Source: Bacteroidota bacterium | GTDB taxonomy: Bacteria; Bacteroidota; Bacteroidia; Chitinophagales; Chitinophagaceae | Direction of reading: 5' to 3' | DNA length: 15,686 nucleotides | Assembly (NCBI GenBank): GCA_023429825.1 | Contig: JAEZDC010000061.1 | Location: forward strand, 1-15,686 | Made by a program: the position numbers and the translations under genes | Shown here: positions 1 to 8,168 of the stretch, piece by piece | Layout of the letters: each line of letters starts with the position of its first letter | Position numbering within the stretch: the stretch's first letter is position 1 | Notes under the pieces: generated by a model | Databases searched by the model: none | What the model saw: only the letters and a program-made list of their open reading frames with translations | Told to the model about the DNA's origin: nothing

Positions 1-1680
1 GTAACAAAAACCGCGGAATTCACAGGAGGAGAGATTACCTTGAACGAAGCAATGGAATTTGGGAGTGCCCAGCTTTCACCGGGCCGGTATCAATTGTTCC
101 CTGATCTTGCCAGGCAAACGATCCGTGTGAAAGGAAATGGGATCGATACCCGCATCCCCGTCACCAAAACAAGCTACGAAGCACCACTTAGCAATGCAAC
201 TAACCAATATGCAATTGACTTTTATCGCCTCGCCGCAGATCAGAAAATGTTTTGGCTGAAGTTTGACATTGAAGCCGAATCTTTCTTATTACCTGTGAAG
301 TGTGACTATGATCATGTAGTGATGAAAAGCATTGATGACGCAGAGAAAGATGGGAGCTTAGATAAATATTTGTTTGCGGCAGCATCTTATTATCATGACA
401 ATGACAAGGATCTCAATCGGGCATTGCCTTGGATCGAAAAAGCGTTGCAACCAACTCCACGTTTTTGGGTGTTATTTCTCAAGGCCAGGATCGAATACAA
501 GCTCGGCTGGCTGGATAAGGCACGAAAAACAGCGTTAATTACCCGCGATTCGTCAGATGCAGCAAAAAATCGTGATTACGTAAAGTTGGCTGAAGGTCTT
601 GTTACCCAAATCGACCAGGATATCGCATCTAAAAATAAACCTGATAAAACGCCGCCTAACATCATCGTCACACAACCCTCAGATACAAGGGGCCTCTCAA
701 TTACCGAAGACAAAAAAACCATAAGTATTACTGGAAAAGTGATTGATGAGAGTCAAATCTATGAGGTAACTGCAAACGGAATATCAGCCCGTATAGATGC
801 AGAGGGAAATTTTGCTGTGGATGTTCCTGTTGCAGTAGGCGAGAACAATATCATAGTAAACGCTACTGATATTAAAATGAATAAAGGCCAATACCAGTTT
901 ACTGTAAAAAGAGCCTCGGCAACTCTCGAAGTGAACAATATCATACCGGTAAAAAATGAAACCATTGAAACCGGTAAATATTATGCTTTGATCATTGGTG
1001 TACAAGACTATGCCGACCCCTCAATACGCGACCTTGATAATCCCATCGCCGACGCAACCAGCCTGGCAGATGTGCTCACATTGCAGTATATGTTTGACAG
1101 GGCGAATGTAAAATTATTGAAGAACCCATCCCGTCAGCAGGTATTCGATGCATTTGAAGCTTTGGCTGTAAAGATCAAACCGCAGGATAACTTACTGATC
1201 TTTTATGCCGGTCATGGCAATTGGGATGAAGTGAGGAAGCAAGGTTACTGGTATCCGTCTGATGCCTATGTAAAGAATAGAGCATCATGGTTAAGTAATG
1301 CCGATCTTAAAGAATACATAAGTTTAATGCCCGCAAAACATACTTTACTGATCACCGATGCCTGCTTTGCAGGAAGCATTTTAAAAACACGTGCACTAAC
1401 GCCCGACGCACCCACAGCTTTCAAACAACTCTATGAATTACCCAGCAGGAAGGCCATGACCAGCGGAGCGCTGAAAGAAGTACCCGATAAAAGTGTTTTT
1501 ATTGAGTATCTAGTAAAACGGCTTAAACAAAATCCCGACAAATACCTGTCAGCAGAACAATTGTTTTCCAGCTTTCGCACAGCGGTCATAAACAACAGTG
1601 CGAATGGCCAGGTACCTCAATTCGGTGAAATAAAAGAAGCAGGTGATGAAGGAGGGGATTTCATCTTTATGAAACGTTGA
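1..1680 (+). CDS. Caspase-like (C14) protease with N-terminal DUF2911-like region and Ig-like domain, 5'-truncated
   Basis: The reading frame is open from base 1, so the start lies outside the window; the TTG at 40 and ATG at 52 are probably internal. Counting base 1 as codon 1, 559 residues are visible. Residues 1-205 resemble the C-terminal two thirds of DUF2911 proteins: a beta-rich piece with L-S-P-G-R-Y-Q-L-F, then a helical tail with AAASYYHDNDKDLNRALPWI and FWVLFLKARIEYKLG. Residues about 218-304 form an Ig-like domain opening with TPPNIIVTQPSD. Residues 326-559 are a caspase fold: KYYALIIGVQDY, catalytic His405 in FYAGHGNWDE and Cys455 in LLITDACFAGS, so the dyad is intact. Such proteins cleave after specific residues or act in regulated proteolysis; substrate and location cannot be told because the N-terminus is missing. 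It precedes the giant adhesin by 382 bases. The caspase call is firm, the DUF2911 call is from remembered family pattern. Confidence 0.87.
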   Translation, partial: VTKTAEFTGGEITLNEAMEFGSAQLSPGRYQLFPDLARQTIRVKGNGIDTRIPVTKTSYEAPLSNATNQYAIDFYRLAADQKMFWLKFDIEAESFLLPVKCDYDHVVMKSIDDAEKDGSLDKYLFAAASYYHDNDKDLNRALPWIEKALQPTPRFWVLFLKARIEYKLGWLDKARKTALITRDSSDAAKNRDYVKLAEGLVTQIDQDIASKNKPDKTPPNIIVTQPSDTRGLSITEDKKTISITGKVIDESQIYEVTANGISARIDAEGNFAVDVPVAVGENNIIVNATDIKMNKGQYQFTVKRASATLEVNNIIPVKNETIETGKYYALIIGVQDYADPSIRDLDNPIADATSLADVLTLQYMFDRANVKLLKNPSRQQVFDAFEALAVKIKPQDNLLIFYAGHGNWDEVRKQGYWYPSDAYVKNRASWLSNADLKEYISLMPAKHTLLITDACFAGSILKTRALTPDAPTAFKQLYELPSRKAMTSGALKEVPDKSVFIEYLVKRLKQNPDKYLSAEQLFSSFRTAVINNSANGQVPQFGEIKEAGDEGGDFIFMKR

Positions 1681-1822
1681 TCCTTTCAGCCGAGGTTTGC
1701 AACTTGCGGCATTACATTTAGATTTTCGGCAGCGTGTTGATTAGGTATCTTTTAAAATCTAGGCTTTTAATATTGATAAATCAATTTTTTTTTGTTTATT
1801 GCATTCAATCCGAGTGTTTGAA

Positions 1823-1866
1823 CTTCTTGTTACCCCCGAATGAGTTGAGATTGCCTCAACAAGAAG
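1823..1866 (+). promoter_or_regulatory. Two mutually exclusive hairpins in the adhesin leader
   Basis: The arms CTTCTTGTT (1823-1831) and AACAAGAAG (1858-1866) are perfect 9-bp complements. Inside them GTTGAG (1844-1849) pairs with CTCAAC (1855-1860) around a 5-base loop. The two pairings share bases 1858-1860, so they cannot both form completely. No T-tract follows, so this is not a simple intrinsic terminator. A regulatory role is inference. Confidence 0.35.
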
Positions 1867-1952
1867 CCGTGCCCAAGTCTCCTTAGAATCTATATCCAAT
1901 CTTGTTGTGCTATTGAATCAGTGCGGGTATTCCTTCTTCCTGTATGATTAAC

Positions 1953-1969
1953 CGAAAACAACGTTTTCG
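1953..1969. promoter_or_regulatory. Short palindrome, possible operator or hairpin
   Basis: CGAAAAC (1953-1959) and GTTTTCG (1963-1969) are perfect inverted 7-mers separated by AAC. The site lies 93 bases before the adhesin start codon. It could be a protein-binding site or a small hairpin; nothing in the sequence distinguishes these. Confidence 0.3.
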
Positions 1970-2062
1970 AAGAAGCTACCGTTCTGCTAACCGCGATCAC
2001 ATCATCAACCATGTTTATTCATGCTGTGGCGTTGCCATGGTAGTCAATCTAAACTGCTATAT

Positions 2063-5000
2063 ATGAGAAAGACTTATCTGACACTTCTTGCTGTCTTCTT
2101 TATCTCTATTATCCAGGCACAGGTTTCAAGAACAAACTGGCAAATGCTGGATGATCTATATAATAATACAGAGTCAACTACAGCGATTTCTATGGAAGGC
2201 ATACATGGAAATCCGGTAATGTATAATTATGCTAACGTTCCCTCTTCAAATGATCCACGCTGGACGGCTGCGCCATTGAACGGATCGGGAAATATTCAAT
2301 TCAGCCAGACTTCACGCCTGCCTTCAGGGAGTTGTTATACCAGGGTTGATTTTACTTATTTTCAAACCATCTTATCCATTCCGGCTAACATTACCGTTAA
2401 CACCTGTATAATTGGCTTTGGAGCGGCGGATGATGGTGTAAGAGCATACGTATTCAATTCTGCTTACCCCAACGGAACTTACCTGCCAGGTTCTGAGATC
2501 AAGTTAGGCCAGGGAAATGTAACATCGAATATTGCAACCTTATTAAGATCCGGTGAAGCCAATAGGATCGTGTTGGTACAGGGTGATGATTGCCCCACAG
2601 GTAATAATCTCACAGATGGCAGCATTAGTATAAACGGTACCACGGTTAACAATATCGACGGAACACCTCCTGCCGTTACTGCACAAAATGTAACAGTGCA
2701 TTTAAACAGTTCCGGGCAAGCTTCTATTGTTACTCCGGGATTTGATTCACCAATCTTTACAGAAACATTTGCAGGAGAACCGAGTGGAAGTGGCGTTCGC
2801 ACCAGTCTTACAAATTGGAACCTTAGCTTAGGATCAAACGTTATCATAGCTTATACCCCTGATGTTGACTTAGGCGATTATATTTTAAATAACGGGAGCA
2901 ATGAAATAGACCTTGCAGGATACCACAATTCAAAGATCACCAGTAAAAAGATCTTCCAGTTTGTTCCGGGTCAATACAAGCTAACTTTTGATAATCGTTT
3001 AAATAATAACCCGGCAGGCGGCAACTCTGTCAAGGTTACGATTGGTAATTTGTTAAACCAGGACTTTGTATCCAATACCAGTATGACTTCCGAGTCCGTA
3101 ACGTTTACGGTAACGCAGGTTACATCTGCCGCGCTGGCATTTGAACAGCTGGGTACTGATGATGCTGCAGGTTCTTTTATCGGTAACATCAACCTTTCGA
3201 GAGTTATTCCGCAGTCATATTCAGTATTAGTAAGTGCATCTGATGAAAATGGTCTTGCCACTGTTTCAGTAAGCAAATCCACTTTCAATTGCACCAACCT
3301 GGGAGCCAATGCTATTCAGTTAATGGTTACCGATGCTTATAACAACACTACTACAAGGAATGTAACAGTTACTGTTATAGACAATCTGGTGCCTACGATT
3401 ACCTGCCCTTCTAATAAAACGCTGGCTAGTTGTGAAACGGTAATACCGGATTATACAACCAGTGCAGTGGTGACCGATAATTGCACTACAACAATTACGC
3501 AATCACCCGCTGCCGGAACAACTATTGCTTCAGGAGCTACAGTAACAGTTACGTTAACTGCACGCGATGGAGCAGGAAACTCGTCTAATTGTACGTTTAC
3601 CGTTACAAGGCCTAATATAACACCGGTAGCCAAAAATGATGTGACTTCTGTTTGTGCAGGTGGCAGTGTCAATATTAATGTATTGAGTAACGACACCCAT
3701 CCACAAAATGCTGCATTAACCATTAATGATTTTTCTTCTGTAACACCTTCCCAGGGTACATTAGTGAAGAATGCGGATAATACATTTACGTATACCGCAC
3801 CGGCCAATTATTCAGGTCCTGTTACGTTCACCTATACCACTAAAGCAAATGATGGCACACAGGCCTTCTCAGGCAATAGCCATTACTATGAGTGGGTGCC
3901 TTCAACAAATATTACCTGGAGTGACGCTAAACTTGCTGCAAGCCAGAGAACTTTCAACGGGTTGAAGGGATACCTCGTAACTATAACATCTGCTGCAGAG
4001 ATGTCTTTTGTAGCTTCCAAGCTCAAGGGCTCTGGCTGGCTGGGTGCAAGTGACCTGGCGTCTGAAGGCATTTGGAGATGGGTTACCGGTCCGGAAGGAT
4101 TGGAAAACGGTGGAATGGGAAGGCATTTCTCCGGTCAATTGAAAACAGATAACTGCTTTGCCAATACAGCTCCGGGTATTAATGGAAATTATGCAAACTG
4201 GAGTGCAAACGAGCCAAATGATTGCGGCGCCGACGTAAATGAGTTTAGCGCTACAGATCAGGGTCGCGGCGGTGAGCATTATGCACACTTTACAGGAACA
4301 GGAGGCGTGTGGAACGATTACCCGAATAGCGTAGGAAATAATCATATTCTGGGTTATGTTACAGAGTATGGCGGATTGGAAGGATGCATTCCTGTCTTGA
4401 CTGCTACCGCCACCGTTACGATAACTGTCAATCAATTACCTGCACCGGTAATTACTGCAAATGGACCAACCTCAATATGCCCTGGCAAGTCAGTTACGTT
4501 AACTGCAAGTGCCGGATCAAGCTATTTATGGAGTAACGGAGCCACTACACAATCTATCACAGCAAATCAATCCGGTAATTATTCTGTTACTGTAATCAAT
4601 GCAGAAGGTTGTTCTTCAACATCTGCTGCTACCACTGTAACCGTTGAGGATAATCTACCTCCTGTGCCTAACGTGTCTAATTTGCCTGTAATAAATGGTG
4701 AGTGTGCAGTGGTTGTGAGAGCGCCATTAGCAACAGATAATTGTGCAGGTACAATTGTAGCTACAACCTCAGATCCTTTATCATATGCTACGCAGGGAAC
4801 GTATACAGTGCATTGGGTGTATGATGATGGTAATGGAAACAAGTCATACCAAAATCAAACGGTAGTGGTTAAGGATGTAACTCCTCCGGTGATCACATGT
4901 CCTTTCAATATCACAGTTAATGCAGAAGCAGGTAAGTGCGGTGCAACCGTTAACTACAACCAACCTTCGGCAACAGATAATTGTGGTTCCGGCACATTAC

Positions 5001-7576
5001 CAACTTCGTTACCAGGATATATTTATAAAGGAACCCATGGTGGACATACCTATTTTGTATCAGAAGCTCGGGCCAATCCGGAAGATGCCCATGCAGCTGC
5101 GATAGCTTTAGGCGGACACCTGGTAACTATCAGTAGCGAGGATGAGAATGATTTTGTATCTGCAATGCGTCCGGGAGAACCAATGTGGATTGGATTCACC
5201 GACCGCAGTGTAGAAGGTACATTCAGATGGATCACAAATGAACCGGTTAATTATACCAACTGGGCTAATGCAGAACCTAATGATTGTTGCAGCGGCACAA
5301 ATCATGAAGAAGACTGGGCAGTGATCAATTGGCTGGGAAGTAAACAATGGAATGATTGGTTTTATAATCAACCTGCATATTACGTTGTTGAATTCGAAGG
5401 GGGAACTATTCCAACCACGTTTGTATCAGGCCAGCTGAGCGGATCGTTCTTCCCGATTGGCACCACTACAATAAAATACAGTGCTACAGATGCAGGGGGA
5501 AATGACGTGAGTTGCAGCTTTACCATAACAGTGTTAGATAAAGAAATACCTGTTATTACTTCCAACGGAAATAAATCAGTTAACGCAGACGCAGGCCGTT
5601 GTGGTGCATTGGTTGAGGTTTCTGCAACTGCACAGGACAATTGTGGTGTAGGATCACCTACAGGTGTTAGAAGTGATGGACATCCGCTAAATGCAGAATA
5701 TCCTGTAGGCACAACTACCATCACATGGAATGTAAGAGATATTCATGGAAACGATGCGATCACTGTTACGCAAACAGTCGTGGTTGCCGATGATCAACTT
5801 CCTGTTATCACTTCCAACGGTAATAAATCTGTTAACGCAGATGCAGGCCGTTGTGGTGCATTGGTAGAAGTATCTGCAACTGCAAAAGATAACTGCGGAG
5901 TAGGTGCTCCAACTGGTGTAAGAAATGATGCGCTTCCACTTAATGCAGAATATCCTGTAGGCACAACTACCATCACATGGAACGTTAGAGACGTTAATGG
6001 AAACGATGCGATCACTGTTACGCAAACAGTGGTGGTTGCCGATGATCAACTTCCTGTTATTACTTCCAATGGAAATAAATCTGTTAACTCAGATGCAGGC
6101 CGTTGTGGTGCAATGGTAGAAGTATCTGCAACTGCAACAGATAATTGCGGAGTAGGAGATCCGACAGGTGTAAGAAATGATGGACTGGCGTTAGATGCAG
6201 AATACCCTGTAGGCACAACTACCATCACATGGAACGTTAGAGACATTCATGGTAATCCTGCAACTACGTTTATACAAAAAATTGTAGTGAGCGATAAGGA
6301 AATCCCTGTTATTACAACGAATGGCGATAAGGGCGTAGGGTCAGATCCAAAGCGTTGCGGCGCTGCTGTAGAGGTATCTGCAACTGCAAGTGACAATTGC
6401 GGTGTAGGATCACCAACGGGCGTAAGAAGTGACGGACTGCCACTGGATGCAGAATATCCTGTAGGTACAACTATCATCACATGGAATGTTACCGATATGC
6501 ATGGTAACGCAGCAGCTACCGTTACTCAGACGGTTACAGTAAAAGATGTTGAGCTGCCGGTGATCACTTGCCCGCAAAATATCAGTGTGCTTGTAAACAA
6601 TGCAGGCTGTACTTACCAGGTAAGCGGAACTACCTTTGATGCGACGGCGACTGACAACTGTGGCGTTGATGCAAGCACCTACCATTATACCTTAACCGGA
6701 GCTACTTCCGGAACAGGTTCATCGCTTGCAGGTGTGGCATTCAATAAAGGCACAACCACTGTTACATGGCAGGTGACAGATATACATGGTAATGTTTCTA
6801 TCCCTTGCAGCTATACGGTAACTGTTTCTACTACCATTGCAGTAACCATCAGCAGTAACTCAGTATTACCGCAGGGAGTAAATGCTAATACCGTATACAA
6901 CGGATATACACCGGGAGCTACACTCAGCCTGAAATCGAATCCTTCAGGTGGCGGTGGTGGATACACTTATAAATGGTCTGTTAACACACCAGGATTTAGT
7001 ATTGTGAACAACACAGCTACATCTCAAACAGTGAATGTTGCTTATAATGGAACGGGTGATAATTCCGCTGTATTAACGGTGGAAGTAACTGATCAGTACG
7101 GTTGCAAAATATCCAACACGATCACTGTATACGGTAAGGATATCCGTTGTGGAAACAAGATGGATAAAGTGCTCGTATGTCACAACACAGGCAGTGCGAA
7201 AAATCCATGGGTACAGGTTTGCATAGCCCCTGCAGCGGTGGCAACGCATCTTGCGAATGGATCATACCTCGGTAATTGCAGTAACAACCTGAGAACAGTT
7301 CCAACAACTCCGATTGTAAAAGCAAGTGCAGTGAAAGCATATCCTAATCCAACAAACGGTGTATTCGAACTGCAGTTGATAGATTTCGCTGCTGGTAAAG
7401 TACAGGTTCAGATCTTCGACAACTACGGTAAATTAATAGATACTCGTTCAGTAACTATCAGTTACAAAAGAGAAGATGTATCATTCAATCTCAGCCATGT
7501 TGCCTCAGGTGTGTACCAGGTAAGGGTTATAGCAAATGATGGAACCGTTACAACCAAGGTTGTAATTGGCCGATAA
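2063..7576 (+). CDS. Giant T9SS-exported adhesin with HYR/Ig-like and C-type lectin domains
   Basis: The ATG at 2063 was chosen over one at 2021 because it begins a clean signal peptide, MRKTYLTLLAVFF...QAQ; this gives about 1837 residues. Order: an unassigned beta-rich N-terminus (about 21-215); an Ig-like domain split by a jelly-roll-like segment (about 218-470); an HYR domain ending near 520; a cadherin/Big-like domain split by C-type-lectin domain 1 (607-769; WSANEPND, VWNDYPN); an Ig/PKD-like domain with SICPGKSVTLTAS; an HYR-like domain; an HYR domain split by C-type-lectin domain 2 (985-1112; WANAEPNDC, QWNDW); four near-identical HYR units (1163-1498) and a diverged fifth; an Ig-like domain; a Cys/His module (about 1703-1741); and a T9SS type A sorting domain from about 1755 (KAYPNPTNGVFEL). 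It is probably displayed on the cell surface and binds glycans or calcium-dependent ligands. The ligand is unknown. The reading frame is intact. Confidence 0.93.
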   Translation: MRKTYLTLLAVFFISIIQAQVSRTNWQMLDDLYNNTESTTAISMEGIHGNPVMYNYANVPSSNDPRWTAAPLNGSGNIQFSQTSRLPSGSCYTRVDFTYFQTILSIPANITVNTCIIGFGAADDGVRAYVFNSAYPNGTYLPGSEIKLGQGNVTSNIATLLRSGEANRIVLVQGDDCPTGNNLTDGSISINGTTVNNIDGTPPAVTAQNVTVHLNSSGQASIVTPGFDSPIFTETFAGEPSGSGVRTSLTNWNLSLGSNVIIAYTPDVDLGDYILNNGSNEIDLAGYHNSKITSKKIFQFVPGQYKLTFDNRLNNNPAGGNSVKVTIGNLLNQDFVSNTSMTSESVTFTVTQVTSAALAFEQLGTDDAAGSFIGNINLSRVIPQSYSVLVSASDENGLATVSVSKSTFNCTNLGANAIQLMVTDAYNNTTTRNVTVTVIDNLVPTITCPSNKTLASCETVIPDYTTSAVVTDNCTTTITQSPAAGTTIASGATVTVTLTARDGAGNSSNCTFTVTRPNITPVAKNDVTSVCAGGSVNINVLSNDTHPQNAALTINDFSSVTPSQGTLVKNADNTFTYTAPANYSGPVTFTYTTKANDGTQAFSGNSHYYEWVPSTNITWSDAKLAASQRTFNGLKGYLVTITSAAEMSFVASKLKGSGWLGASDLASEGIWRWVTGPEGLENGGMGRHFSGQLKTDNCFANTAPGINGNYANWSANEPNDCGADVNEFSATDQGRGGEHYAHFTGTGGVWNDYPNSVGNNHILGYVTEYGGLEGCIPVLTATATVTITVNQLPAPVITANGPTSICPGKSVTLTASAGSSYLWSNGATTQSITANQSGNYSVTVINAEGCSSTSAATTVTVEDNLPPVPNVSNLPVINGECAVVVRAPLATDNCAGTIVATTSDPLSYATQGTYTVHWVYDDGNGNKSYQNQTVVVKDVTPPVITCPFNITVNAEAGKCGATVNYNQPSATDNCGSGTLPTSLPGYIYKGTHGGHTYFVSEARANPEDAHAAAIALGGHLVTISSEDENDFVSAMRPGEPMWIGFTDRSVEGTFRWITNEPVNYTNWANAEPNDCCSGTNHEEDWAVINWLGSKQWNDWFYNQPAYYVVEFEGGTIPTTFVSGQLSGSFFPIGTTTIKYSATDAGGNDVSCSFTITVLDKEIPVITSNGNKSVNADAGRCGALVEVSATAQDNCGVGSPTGVRSDGHPLNAEYPVGTTTITWNVRDIHGNDAITVTQTVVVADDQLPVITSNGNKSVNADAGRCGALVEVSATAKDNCGVGAPTGVRNDALPLNAEYPVGTTTITWNVRDVNGNDAITVTQTVVVADDQLPVITSNGNKSVNSDAGRCGAMVEVSATATDNCGVGDPTGVRNDGLALDAEYPVGTTTITWNVRDIHGNPATTFIQKIVVSDKEIPVITTNGDKGVGSDPKRCGAAVEVSATASDNCGVGSPTGVRSDGLPLDAEYPVGTTIITWNVTDMHGNAAATVTQTVTVKDVELPVITCPQNISVLVNNAGCTYQVSGTTFDATATDNCGVDASTYHYTLTGATSGTGSSLAGVAFNKGTTTVTWQVTDIHGNVSIPCSYTVTVSTTIAVTISSNSVLPQGVNANTVYNGYTPGATLSLKSNPSGGGGGYTYKWSVNTPGFSIVNNTATSQTVNVAYNGTGDNSAVLTVEVTDQYGCKISNTITVYGKDIRCGNKMDKVLVCHNTGSAKNPWVQVCIAPAAVATHLANGSYLGNCSNNLRTVPTTPIVKASAVKAYPNPTNGVFELQLIDFAAGKVQVQIFDNYGKLIDTRSVTISYKREDVSFNLSHVASGVYQVRVIANDGTVTTKVVIGR
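5549..6556 (+). repeat. Four tandem 252-bp HYR-encoding units
   Basis: The motif encoding P-V-I-T starts at 5549, 5801, 6053 and 6305 and again, diverged, at 6557: exactly 252 bases (84 residues) apart. Units 1 and 2 differ at about 7 of 84 residues; units 3 and 4 are more divergent but keep EYPVGTT, TWNV and the cysteines in RCGA and DNCG, probably a disulfide. The constant phase means unit gain or loss keeps the reading frame. Confidence 0.93.
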
Positions 7577-7592
7577 GAATATGCAGATCAAA

Positions 7593-7625
7593 AAGAGAGT
7601 CACCCAAAGGTGGCTCTCTTTTTTT
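7593..7625. terminator. Strong intrinsic terminator, probably bidirectional
   Basis: AAGAGAGTCACC (7593-7604) pairs with GGTGGCTCTCTT (7609-7620) through a 12-bp stem with one G-U pair and a CAAA loop, followed by a T run to 7625. It lies 17 bases after the adhesin stop. The opposite strand also reads into a run of T, so it may also stop leftward transcripts of the convergent protease genes. Confidence 0.88.
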
Positions 7626-7782
7626 GTTCTGCATTCCAGGTTCAAAGAGTATATCGCATATAATAACTCAAATAAATTTCAGAAGTATAACTATAGTGAT
7701 GTTATCCTGGAAGATGAGAAAGGGTTGCAATCAACACATTGCGGAATTAGAAAACCAGGTCACGGCGATGGAAAAAGATCAC

Positions 7783-8157
7783 TCACAGGGGAACATCTCC
7801 CGTATGTAAATATGCAAACACCTGCTCCTCATCCTGCGGATTAAAAACGATATACAATTCTCTTGCTTGTTGTACTACATTCAATGTAGCGGCATACATC
7901 GTTAATGGGTAATTGAGCGTGATCGTATCGTTCTCATACTTAGGTCTTACTTGTATGTTATTGAACCCCATTACACATTTTATTGGTTGTTCTGTAGTCG
8001 CAATTACTCCCCCGAAAAATAAGGTAGCATCATGTACGCCTTTATTCTTTTTCTCGTCGTTTTTAAAAGCATGCTGTATCTGCGTACGCCAACTCGTGAC
8101 CTTCATCTTTACATAAACTGCCTGCTGTTTTGGAGTGGACTTAGACTTCTTTTTCAT
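7783..8157 (-). CDS. Hypothetical protein, 124 residues
   Basis: I do not recognise this family. The product is a small protein with a very basic N-terminus (MKKKSKSTPKQQ), no signal peptide and no membrane segment. It has a central FFGGVIATTEQPIKCVMGFN stretch and an acidic C-terminal part (FNPQDEEQVFAYLHTGDVP). It starts 11 bases after the stop of the caspase gene upstream on the same strand, which suggests co-transcription and possibly a related role, for instance as a partner or substrate; that is speculation. No Shine-Dalgarno sequence precedes the ATG, usual for this phylum. Competing + strand frames over 7566-7844 look random. The gene is probably real but could be a chance reading frame. 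Confidence 0.62.
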   Translation of the reverse strand: MKKKSKSTPKQQAVYVKMKVTSWRTQIQHAFKNDEKKNKGVHDATLFFGGVIATTEQPIKCVMGFNNIQVRPKYENDTITLNYPLTMYAATLNVVQQARELYIVFNPQDEEQVFAYLHTGDVPL

Positions 8158-8168
8158 TAGTGTATGAT

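Larger units (their letters stand above)
1681..2062. other. Intergenic region with inverted repeats, no gene seen
   Basis: No convincing gene lies between the caspase gene and the adhesin signal peptide. No TAnnTTTG promoter motif was found on the + strand. The stretch contains two competing hairpins at 1823-1866 and a compact palindrome at 1953-1969, both listed separately, plus a run of nine T residues at about 1786-1794 in an AT-rich patch. It may hold the end of the caspase transcript and the leader of the adhesin transcript. Confidence 0.6.

Noticed and set aside
40..54. TTG (40) or ATG (52) as the true start of the left-edge caspase gene
   Set aside because: The frame is open to base 1 and the sequence before these codons continues the DUF2911-like pattern, so the gene is truncated by the window.
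2021..2062. Upstream ATG giving 14 extra residues on the adhesin
   Set aside because: The extension MLWRCHGSQSKLLY would sit in front of a complete signal peptide and does not look like an export signal; ATG 2063 is the natural start.
5549..6556. CRISPR or non-coding satellite repeat
   Set aside because: The 252-bp units are in frame and encode clear HYR domains inside the adhesin.
7566..7844. + strand reading frames of 92 and 61 residues after the adhesin
   Set aside because: They overlap the terminator and the 124-residue - strand gene, and their composition looks random.
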